DNA of 64,000 nt, taken from the NCBI RefSeq assembly GCF_030144325.1, contig NZ_CP126307.1, positions 5,794,001 through 5,858,000 on the forward strand, read 5' to 3'. The notes beneath the pieces were generated by a model, which worked only from the letters and a program-made list of their open reading frames with translations, was not told the origin of the DNA and did not search any database. Shown here in pieces: positions 27,201 to 39,200 of the stretch (positions are counted from its first letter, which is position 1; each line of letters opens with the position of its first letter). The translations under genes were made by a program, and so were the position numbers. The DNA comes from Bosea vestrisii (lineage in GTDB: Bacteria > Pseudomonadota > Alphaproteobacteria > Rhizobiales > Beijerinckiaceae).

Positions 27201-30200
27201 GCGCCAGAACAGCGGCCTCGGCTCCTGGGACATCGCGCTCGGCACCGGCGCGCTCCAGAGCTTCGACAAGGCCGTCACGGTCGCCGCCAGCACGAAAACG
27301 GAAACGATCGACGTTGCCGGCAACTACGGCATCTTCTCCGGGACGGGCACCTCCGGCGGCGCCGGCTCGGCAGTGGGCGGTGCCTTTGCCGATCTGCAGC
27401 GCGAGAGCCGAACCGTCGCGGCGGTCGGCGCCGGGGTCACGATCACCGCGCTCGAACTCGCGGTCACGGCGAAGACCGAAGACAAGATTTTCGTGCTCGC
27501 GCCGACCTCGGGTAAGGCTGCCGGTGCCTTCGCCGCCAACGGCATGGTCGTGCTGGTCGGCCTCGACAATCATACGCTCGCTTCGATCAGCAATCGGGCG
27601 ACGATCGACGTCACCTCGATCGATGTCACGGCCCGCCAGTTCGTCTCGCTCTTCGCGCTGACCGGTGCCGTCACCTATGGCGGCGCCAACGCGATCGGCG
27701 TCTCGGTCGCGGCGCTCGATACGGCAGGCGTGACGCGGGCCTATATCGGCGACAACTCCGCCGATCTCTCCGGCAACCGCCTAGGCAGCGGCTACGCGCA
27801 AGGGCTCGTCACCACCCGCTCGCTCGATGTCGAGGCGGTGACGGACGGGCGCATCACCGTCGCCTCGATCGCCGCGGCGATCTCCGATCCCAACGCCTCG
27901 AAGCTCAGCTTCTTCAAGGGCATCGCGGCCCAGGGCAAGACCGATGCGGCGGTGCTGCGCTCCGGCGCCGGCAGCAGCATCAGCCTGACCGCGGCCGGCA
28001 GTGCCGCCGTCGCCACCACGACGCTGGGCACCTCCGCCTGGATCGATGGCGCGGTCGTCGTCGCCAAGGCCGGCGGCGCGGTTATCACCGATGTCGCGGC
28101 GACGAACGCCACGGTCGCGGAGGTTGCCTCCGGCTCGGCGGCCCTCAACCTGACGGGTGCCTCGAGCCCGCTCAGCGGCGCCCTCTCGGGCGCGGTCGCG
28201 ATCGGCCTCTTCGACAACAGCACCGATGCCCGCATCGCCAGCACGACCATTACCGGGGCGGGCGACACCATCGTGCAGGCGCTGGCCGGCGGGCGCCAGA
28301 CCGTGGTCGGCGTCAGCATCGCCGCCGCCCGCGCCAACAGCGGCGCGGCTGCGGTTTCGGCTGCAATCGGCATCATCACCGACAGCGTCAGCGCCCAGAT
28401 CCGCAATTCGGCGATCAACGGCATTTCCGGGGCGTCGTCCGGCAACGACGTGCTGGTCAACGCCTATCGCGCCACGGATATCGGCATTGGCGGCGGCGCC
28501 GCCTATGCCGGCGCGCAGGCCGGCCTCGGCGTGGCGCTCACCTATGTCTCGATCGGCGACCCCTCCGGCCGGGACGCTGTGGCCGCGCTGATCACGGATA
28601 CGTCCCTCTCGGCGGTCGACAAGCTGACTGTCGCGGCACGGACCTCGAGCCGCATCGTCTCGAGCGCCATCGCCGGCGGTGGCGGCCCTGATTCGAACGG
28701 CCTCGCCGGCGCCATCGTCATCACCGAGATCAGCCCGACGACGCGCGCGGCCGTGACGGACACAGCCGGAGCCCCGTCGCGCATCGCGATGGACGGCGAT
28801 GTCCTCGTCGTCGCCGACAGCGGCAAGGACGGCACGCTCGACGCCGCACTGGATAGCCGGCTCGCCAACACCGATCCGGGACAGATCGACTTCACCGGCA
28901 GCGCCACGAATGCGAACCAGGCCGCGAATCCCATAGGCGCTTCGATCATCGCCATTGCTGGCGCGGTCCAGGCCGGCAAGAATAATATAGGCTCGTCCTT
29001 CCTCAGCAACACGATCAGCCAGTCGCATATCGCGCTCATCGAGAACGTCGACCTGACGAGCTCGACCGGCGTCACCGTGCGTGCGCAGGACGGGTCGCTG
29101 ATCACCGCCGTGGCGGTCGGCCTCGGTGTCGCGACCGGCCAATTCGCCGGCGTCGCTTCGGTTGCGCAGCAGACGATCGATGCGGTCGTCACCGCACGGA
29201 TCAGCGGCGGCAGCATCATGAGCCGCGACGTCGCCGTCCAGGCACAGGCGTCATCGACGATCCGCGGCAGCGCCGGCTCGCTCGGCATCGGTATCGGCGC
29301 CGCGGCCGTCGGTCTCTCGATCGTCGAGAGCAGCATCGCCAACGATGTCGCGGCGGAGATCGACGGAACGCAGATTCGCGCCTCGCGCGACGTCATGCTG
29401 ACTGCCGGCTCGACCGCGACGATCGACACGATCGCCATCGGCATTGCCCTGTCGCGCAATGTCGGCCTCGCCGGCTCGGTCGCCAACAACAGCGTCGCCA
29501 CCGATGTCGGCGCGACGATCACCGATGCCGACATCATCGCCGGCAACAATCTCGGCGTCTTCGCTGCCAACACCGACCGGATCACGGTCTCGGCCGGCGC
29601 GCTCGGCGCAACTGCAGCGGCGCCCGGCGTCGCGGGTGGTGTCTCCGTCGTCAACAACACGATCGGCGGCGCGACGACTGCCGCGATCGAAGGCAGCAGC
29701 GTCGATGCGCGCGCCGGTGGCACCGGCTCGCTCAGCTATGACGCCGGCCAGCTTCTCACCGCTTTCGACCTGAGCACGGCCAACGGCCCGAGCGCGGCGC
29801 AGCCGTCGCTGGCGATGACCGCGCGCAGTGTCCACGGGCTCGGCGTCATCGCGACTTCGCAGCAATCGGTGCTGGCGAATGCGGTCACTGGCGGCGTCGC
29901 CGCCTTCCCGATCACCGGTGCAGTCGCGATCGTGCCGATCCGCAATGTGCTCGGTGGCAGCACGAGCGCCACGATCGATTCGAGCCTGGTCGACACCCGC
30001 TTGACCGGCACTGGCAGTGCTGCGGTCGCCGTCGAGGCCGCCAGCCACTCCTATGCCGCGACTTTCATCACGGTCGGTGCGATCGGCGGCGTCGCTGCCA
30101 GCGGTGCCAACGCCAGCAACGTGATGGAGCGCAGCACCAGGGCCGCGCTGACGAATTCGACCACGGGCACGACCACCCCCGGCTACACCGGCCCCGGCGT

Positions 30201-33200
30201 TACTGCGCTCGACATCGCCGCGACCTCCTCGCAGGCGGCGGCGAGCAATGTGATCGGTTTCGCGCTCGGCCTCGGCGGCGCCGCGGCGATGGGGGTGGTC
30301 AACAGCTTCAACGCGTCGACAAGCGCCTCGCTGGATCAGGGCCTGGTCACGGCCGGGCGGGTCGGCGTCACCGCCGATAGCCGCAACGGCTTCTATGCCC
30401 GGACGGTCGCCGTCGGGGTCGGCGGCGTCGGTGTCGGCAGCGCCTTCATCGTCGGCACCAGCCGCAATGCGACATTGGCGACGATCGGCGGCGGCTCCGG
30501 CCAGACCGTGCTCAACCTCAGTGGCAGCCTCGCCGTCGCTGCGACCAGCCGCAATGCCTTCACGACGCTCGCTTCGGGCGGCGCGGCAGGCGGCTTCGCC
30601 GGCGTCGCCGGCATGGTCAGCTTCGTCGATGTCGACAACGAGACGCGCGCTGGACTTTACGGCGCCCGGGTCACGATCCAGCCGGGCGCGACGCAGACCG
30701 TCGGCGGCGTCACCAGCGCGGCCGGCATCAGCGTCGCCGCCCATGAGGCGACCAGCATCACGCCGACGACGGCCGCCGGTGCGACCGGCAGCATCGGTGC
30801 CGGCGCGGGCGCCAATATCGCCAGCCTCGACGGCCTCGTTCAGGCCGATATCCAGGGCTCGACCCTGGTTGCGCCGGGTACGGTTTCGGCCTCCGCCACC
30901 TCCGAGCGCGATGTCAGCGCACTGACCGTGACCTATGGTGTCGGCGGTTCGGCCGGCATCGGCGCGGCAGTCGCCCTGATCTCGGTCGGCACCGGCGCGC
31001 CCGCGGGCGCATCGGGGGAGCTTACTGCAGGCGGCAGCGGCACGCTCTCCCGGATCGGCCAGCTCACCGCCGGCAATGCCGATCTCGTCCTGAGCGCTGC
31101 CGGGCTCGCCAGCTACCGCAGCTATCGCGGCGCCGCCGGAACGGCGATGAGCGAGGGCGAGCTGCGAGAAGCCGCGCGGACCGACTATAATCTCTTGCTG
31201 GCCAACGGTACTATCTCCGGCGGCGCGTACACGTTGACCGACGCGGGTGTCACGGCGCTGCGCAGCAATGCGGCGACGGCGCTCGGCATCGCCAACCCGT
31301 CCGACGCGCAGGTTCGCAGCTGGGCTGCGACGCGCTATGCAGCCTTCAGCGGCGGCGCGGTCAGCTATCTCCTCAGTGACACCGGCCTCAGCACCTATCG
31401 TTCGCAGGTGGTCGCGACCATCCCGGGCGCGAGCGACGACCAGGTCCGCAGCGCCGCCAACGACGCCTATGCCCGCCTGCTCGCCAACGGCACCGTCAGC
31501 GGCGGTGTCCTGACCTTGTCCATGGCTGGTCTCGAAACCTATCGGGCCGCAGCCAACGCCAGCCTTGGCCGTACGGCGACCGATAGCGAGATACGGAACT
31601 ACGCCGCGCAGCAATACGGCTTCTTTACCGGCAATCGCAGCCGCATCGTTGCTCCGGCGGCGCAGAGCGCAGCTGCGCTGCTGGAAAGTGCTGGCTCCGC
31701 CACCACCGCCAGCGTTAGCGGGGGCAGCATCGCGAGCGGGGCCGTCTCCGTTTCGGCACTATCGCGGACGACGACGACCAACACCGCCGATGGTGTCGGG
31801 GTGGGTGGCGGCGGCGTCGGCGCGGCGACCGCCTATACCGATGTCGGCGACAAGGTCTCGGCGCGTCTCGACCAGATCAGCGTGACCACCGGCTCGATCG
31901 CCGTGACCGCGAACTCGACTGACGGGACGGGCTCCGCCGCCCGGGTCGAAGCGACCGCGGGGGCCGGCGGTCTTGCCGCTGCGGCCGGCGCTGCGGTGGC
32001 CGATGGTGCGATTTCCAACCAGGTCACGGCGACACTCGGCGGCACGCTGATGGTGACCGGCGCGACGAGCGTCAGCGCGAACAACAGCCAGACCAGCCGG
32101 TCGGACGCATTCGGCGCCACGGTGGCTGGCGGCCTGGCGCTCGGCGTCTCGCTCGCGACGAGCAGCGCCGAGAGCACCGTCGCGGCGCGATATGCCAATG
32201 GCTCGAGCCTTACCGGAACCGGCCTCACCATCGGCGCGCAAAGCACCGGCGCGGCCCATGCCGCGGCCGTTGCCGGCGTCGGCGGCCTGCTCGTGGCTGG
32301 CTCGGGCGCGGCTGCGAATGCGACCGACAGCTCCAACGTCTCCGCGGTGATCGGCGCCGGTGCCAGGGCGAATGTCGGAACCGGCACGATCAGCGTCACG
32401 GCGACAGCATCGCCCGATGCGAAGGCAGCAGCCTTCGGCGTCGCGGTCGCCGGCGGCCTTGCGGTCGGTGTCGCCGTTGCCAAAGCCACTGTCGGCACGC
32501 AGGTGCTCGCTGCGATCGAGGGCAATGCCAGCCTGATCGCGAGCCAGTTCACAGCCGGCCTCCTCTCGGTCACGGCGACCGGTTCGGTGTTCGGCACGGC
32601 TGCCGGCGATGCCGTCAGGCTGGCGGATTCGACCTCCGGCTTCGCGCGTGGCGGCTACTCCGCCGCCGCCTCGGCAGTTGCCGGCTCGGGCTCCTATTAT
32701 GTCAGCGCCACCGGTACCGATGCGCGGGCGCGCAACACCAGTTCGGTGACGGCTTCGGTCGGCGATTATGTCCGCCTGCCGTCAGGCACGGTGACCATCA
32801 CCGCGACGAACACCACGCTCCAGGCGGCCAAGGCGACTGGCATCACCGTCGGCGGGACGGGGGCCGTCGGCGCGGTCAACGCCCAGGCCGATGCCGCAAC
32901 GACGACGACGGCCTCGCTTGGCGCCTCGTCCACCATGGTCGGGAGCGGCACCGGCAGGTTCACCCTGACTGCGGCCGGAGAGGATACGCAGATCGTGCAT
33001 ACGGAGGCCGGCACCGGCGGCGGCCTCTATGCGGGCTCCGGCGCGACCGGCTCGACCTCCAACACCTCGGATGTGACCGCCTCGATCGGCGCCAATGCAG
33101 TGATCCAGACCGGGCTCGCGACGATCGGCGCCAGCCACGTCGCGCGCTATGCCTCGCTAGTCGACAGCCTGCAGGCCACGGCGTTGGGCGCCAGTGCCGC

Positions 33201-36200
33201 GCTCGCCCGCAACAGCGCCAATGTCGACGTGCTGGTCTCGCTGGGCGCCAGCAGCCGGATCACCGCCGCTGGCCCGAACACCGCCGGCTGCTATCTGACG
33301 AGCTGCCTGCAGGCGATCTCGCTGACTAGCCGCAATGTGTTCACCCAGCTCGAGCTCGGCGATTCCGTGCGCGCGGCCGCCGGCGGCGGCATCAACGGCG
33401 CCGGCGCGACCTCGCGGACGGAAATCGACGGCACGTCGAACGTCACGCTCGGCAACGGCACGACCCTGATTGCCGGCACAAATCCGATTGCTGCACCCGG
33501 GCCGATCCTGGTGCAGGCCTGGACGGAGTTGACGGGGAACGACACCGCGACGCTGACCACCGGCGGCCTCCTGCAGGGCGCGGGTGTGTCCACGCGCTAT
33601 CGTGCCGATGTCGACAACACGGTGACGCTCGGCGACAACGTCGTCCTGAACTCCTTCGGCGTCATCAACCTCGGCACCTATACGATCGCCGATGTCAGGG
33701 CGAACGCCTATGTCAGCACCTACGGCCTCGCCAGCGTCGGCCTCGCTGATGCCGACGTCACCATCCGCACCGACAACAAGGTACTGATCGGCACGAACTC
33801 CGAATTGCTCGGCCTCTACGACGTCAACGTGACCGCCGGTCGCGACGGCTCTGGGTTGCGCACGAACAGGCTCTCCGGCACCGCGACCGCGCTCGGCTAT
33901 GTCCGCGGCCTTATCGCCGTTCCCGATGCCGACGCCTCGACCAACCTGCAGAACCATGCCCGCGTCGAGGTCGGCAGCGGCACCACGATCTCCAGCGCCC
34001 AGAACGTCACGCTCGGCGCCTATGACGGTGTGCTCGACGCCGATGCCGACGGCACCGGCCACGGCTACCAGCTCTATTTCATTCCTGTCACCTCCGGCTC
34101 TAGCAGCCCGGGCCGGTCCTCGACTTCGACCTTGGTGATGAACGGCACCGCGACGGCCGGCATCTACAATACACAGCGCGTCGAGATCGGCTGCGGCGTC
34201 AACGCCTCGGTGCAATGCGGGCTGAACGAGACTCCGACGATCCGCTTCATCAGCGGCGCGCCGGTGACCGCCAGCTACACCACGGCCTTCGATCCCATCG
34301 CCTACATCAATGCCCGCTACGATGCTGCGGTCGCGAGCACGCTGATCTCCGGCGTCAGCTCGGCGCCGGTCAAGGCGGTGCGGCTCAGCCAGCTCTATGC
34401 CGCGGGCGGCAATGTCTTCGTCAATGCCAGCACGGTTCTGGGCAATGGTTCACTGATCGCCAATGGCGGACCGTCGATCACCGTGATCAACCGCAGCGCC
34501 GCCTATCTCGTGCTCGACGGCGGCGCCTATATCCCCGAGTCGACCGGCGGCCAGATCGTCGGCTCCAGCGGGTCCCTGACACGCCAGAGCAATCCGGACG
34601 CGACGCCGAGGATCATCATCGACAATGCCTATGGCGGCCAGCTCGACGCCAGCGGCAATGGGCCGGCGCTGCTGATCGCCGGCGATCTCACCAATCTCGG
34701 CGGTCTGGTCTCGATCAACAATACACTTGGCTCGTTCGGCTTCTCCGGCCAGCGCATCGACGCGCTGCAGTTCAATGCGACCGTGCCGAACGGCGCGGTC
34801 GCGGTCTCGTCGAACGGGCCGAACGGCATGTACACGCCCGGCGCCTCGCCACAGGCTGAGTATGGCTCCTATATCTACTATCCGGGCGGCAGACCGGGCT
34901 CGACCAGCTTCAACGCCGATGAAGCAGTCATCGCCGCGGCCAACGCGCTCGCAGCGGGGCAGGGCGCGACCGACCTGAATTACTTCCTGTATGGCAGGCA
35001 GAGCGAGGGCGCGACCCGCAACTTCTCGCTGCAGTTCTTCGGAAATTGCGCCGGCTACATCGCCGATTCCGGTTACAACTGCACCGGCGGCTATGACATG
35101 GGCAACAATATCCGGTTCATGGTCATTCCGACGGTCCCGACCTACCGGGAGAGCAATCCGGTCGCGCAGGGCGGTGGCACGCAGATCTACGGCGCCCAGG
35201 TCGCAATCAAGGCGACGACGATCAACGTCAACGCCTCGATCGAGGCGGGGCGGATCACCAACTGGTCGGGCAATATCGGCGGGAACGTCGGCGATATCCT
35301 GCGCGGTTCCCGTCAATCCTGGCTCGATGCCGGCTACACGACAGTGAGCCTGGCCAGCATCTTCGGTGGAGGCTGGTCGGCCGCCGGCGCGGCCCCGGTC
35401 TCCTACGACCTCGTCAACGACCGGCTGGTCATGGCCGACGTCAACGCCTCCTCGGGCGGTGGCTCGGTGCTGCTCGACGGCCAGATCATCAGCACCAACA
35501 CGCTCGGTCGCATCAAGATCAATGGCGGCTTCGGCGATGTCAGCGTCAACAACCAGTCAGGGCTCGATTTCGTCGTCAACCGCATCAACACCGGCACGGC
35601 GGCCGGGGTTAACGCCAGCGTCAGCAAGATCACGATCGTCGACCGGCTCGTCACCTCCGGCGCGAACACCACCGTCTACGCCTACACGCCCGGCTCCGGC
35701 ATCGCAGTCTACAAGACGCATAATGGCGCGCAGCCGACCTTGAGCGGCGTCGGCGCCTCGACGCCTGTCGCCTTCATCTCCGGCGACACGACGAGCTACA
35801 ATCCCGTCACGGGCACGCGCTATGAGTGGACCCAGCAGGCCATCCTGCAGAAGGAGGGCTTGACCGAGGCAAACCGCAACCAGCGCGACATCCCGGGCGT
35901 CTACTGGCGCTTCGATTCAGGCACGTCGGGCAACCCCTGGGTCTATGTCGACGCCCAGTCGCCGAGCACCAATCCGGGTCAGGACTGGGGCTACTGGTGG
36001 TCGCGCAGCGCACAGGCTCCAAGCGCGACGACCGTGTCGGGCCGCCTGACGAACGACACCAGTCTGACCAATGTCGGGTTGACGCAGGAGATCACCGGCG
36101 GCCAACTCGACTTCATCCACAACTCGGCGAGCTATGGCGGCTGCAACGGGCAAGCGATCAATCACTGCGACCGCGACTTCGTCGCCCAGCCCGGGGCATC

Positions 36201-39200
36201 GCAGGCGCAGTGGGCCTACAATTACGCGACCCGCGCCTTCGTGCAGGTCACTGCCTCGGTGAAGGCCGACAACCCCTTCGCGGTCAGCTTCGCCGGCAAC
36301 GCGGCCGGCCGCGTCAGCATCACCTCGAACAGCTCGGTCATCCAGCAAGGCAACATCGTCAATCCGAGCGGCACGACGACGATCGTCGCCTCGGGCGGCA
36401 GCTTTACCCAGGCGCCGAACACGACGATCCTCAGCAACAATTTGACGCTGACCGCGCGCGATTCGATCGGCACGCAATCGGCGGCGATCCAGGCGACGCT
36501 GACCCAGGGCGCACAGCTCGACGCCAGGACCGGCAGTGGCGGCATCAATCTCGATATCACCGGCAGTGCCCGGGTGGTAGCGCTGCGCGCTGACCAGAAT
36601 CCGGGCGGCTATGGCAACATCAATGTGCGCGCCACCGGCAGCCTCGAGGCCGTGGCCACGGGTTCGACGAACGTCGTCGGTCGCAACATCACGCTGGTGA
36701 GCGATGAGGGCAGCATCGGCTCGCTCACGAACCTCATGACGATGCGCGCAGTCGCGACGCAGCTGCCGAACGGCAGCCAGGTCGATGGCGTCGTCAACCT
36801 CTCGGCCCGCGGCGACATCGGTATCGCGCAGGTCGCCGGCGACCTGCGCGTCGGCCAGATCGAGAGCAGGGCCGGTGACGTCCGCATCGACGTCGCCGCC
36901 GGCAGGCTCGTCTCGGCCACGGGACAGACGGCAGCGCAGGCGCTGAGCGCCGACCAGCTCTCGAAGGTGTCGCGTGCGCTGAAGCTCACCGCGGCAGATG
37001 GTGCCGATGCGGCTGCCTTGGCCAGCATCACGGCATTCGAGAAGCAGGTCACGCAGACCTACGCTCAGTATTCGGCGTTGCTCCGCAACGGCAGCGTCAC
37101 GCTGGTCGATACGGACGGCGACGGCGTCAAGGAGCGCGTCTTCACGCTCAATCCAGCCGCCATCGCGCTCTACCAGGCCTTCGCCGATGCCGAGCTCGGG
37201 CGCACGGCTGGGACCGATGAGGTGGCAGCCTATGCCGCGCGGCGCTACGCCGCCTATTCGGGCGTCTTCGAGTCCGCCTATGGCGGCGAATGGGCCGACC
37301 AGGCTCGCTTCAAACCGGCGACGCTGGAGAGCAATTACAGCTTCAGCGCGAATGGTGCGGATGTCGCCCCTGGCCTTGCCACTCGCATCGCAGGCGATGC
37401 GGTCTGGACCGAGCGACAGCTGGTCTCGGCGATCAACACGTCGGCACTGCAGCCGGATCCCGGCGTCGTCGGCAACGGCAGGGCCTTGGTCATCGGCCAC
37501 GACGTCACGCTCAACACCGCCGGCAGCATCGGTTCGCTTGCTCCTGACGTGCAGGTCGCGCTGGCGGCTATCCGCGACGGCTCGGTCACCAACCCCCAGC
37601 TGGCCGCGCTCGCGGTTGCGACCACTCCCGGTACGGTCAAGCTCATCGGGCAGAGGCAGGATGGCAGCCTCGTCGAGGTCACCGATCTCAACCATGTCCC
37701 GAACGGCGTCACGCTCATCCGCGTCGACGTCAAGCAGACCGCGCCGCTCTTCATCAACGCGACAGGGACCTTCTCAGCCTCGGCGCAGGGCGATGTCTAT
37801 GTCCAGTCGACCGGGGCACCGAACTCAGCTGGTGGCACGCTGACGATCGGTCACATCGCCGCAACGGGTACGGTCAGCCTGCAAGCGCCGCAGGGAATCG
37901 CTGTCGGAACGCAAGCCGATGGCACGACGCCGCGCAGCCCGGTCCAGATCCAGACCAATGGCGACCTCATCCTGGTCGCAGGCGGTGGCGGCATCGGCTC
38001 TGCCGCGACGGCGCTGACCTACCAGATCGGCGGCAGGCTCGTCTCGGCCTCGGCCGCTGCCGGCGACGCCTATCTCGTCGCCGCGGCTGGCAATGCCGAG
38101 ATCGGCCGCATCTTCGCGTCGGGTACCGCTTCGTTGACGGCAAGGGCCGGCAGCATTCAGGGCTATCTGCCGGGTGTCGCGATCTCGGCGAGCTCGATCC
38201 GGCTCAGCGCGACCGGCAATGTCGGTGCCGCCACCGCGGCGCTCGGCCTGCGGGTCGGCTCGACGGGGGATGTGTCCGCTACCGTTGGCGGGTCCGCCTG
38301 GCTCTCCGGCCCGACCGTCTCGGGCCAGACACCATCGGCCTTCCGCATTGGAGACATTGCTGCCGTTAACGGCCTCAACCTGGTCGCCGACGGCGAGATC
38401 GACATCCTGCGCAGCGCGCGCTCCAGCGCCGGGGCGGTCTCGCTGACCGGCGCCAGGATTACCATGGCGAGCGGCGCGGAAGTCAGCGCCGCCGGTCGCG
38501 TCAGCCTTGCGTCCGACAGCGCCATCGTGCTTGGGCGGGTTGCCAGCACCCTTGCCGCACCGGCTGGCGGCGCCTCGATCGTGCTGACCGCGACCGGCGC
38601 GATCACCGGCAACGGTGACAGCGGCGCCCTGCTTGATGCCCACCAGGCTGGCGGGGTGATCTCGCTCATGGCCGGAACCGGCATCGGCACGGAGAGCCTG
38701 GCACTCGCCTTCGCCGCGCCCAAGATGTCCGCACGCAGCCTGAATGGCGGCGTTTACCTGTCCACGGCAGGCGCCACTCATGCCACCAGCCTCGCTGCGG
38801 ATGCCGGCGCACTCACGCTGAGCGCCGGCGGCAACCTCACTCTCGACACCGTCACGAGCAGCTCGGGTGCGCGGCTCTCGACCAGCAATGGCAGCCTGAC
38901 GCTCGGAACACTGGTGGCCGGCGGCGACAGCTCGCTTGCGGCGAGCGGAGCCGTCGCGATTGCCTCCGCCACGACCACGGCGGGCGATCTCTCCGTCACC
39001 TCGACGGGCGCGGGCATCACCGCCACGAGCGTTGACGCGGCGGAAGATGCGACGCTTGCCGCCGCGACCTCCATCTCGGTCACAAACGGCGTGACGGCGG
39101 GGGGCGCAGCGAGCGTGACCGCCAGCGGCGGAGCACTCGATCTCGGCAGCCTGAGCGCCGGCGCGAGTTCGGCGCTGACGGCCTCGGGCGCGATCACACT

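Noticed and set aside
29251..31614. 787-codon leftward open frame inside the exoprotein gene
   Set aside because: It is rich in Arg, Gly, Ala and Asp as expected of an antisense shadow. The rightward frame has clear TPS features and continuous periodicity.
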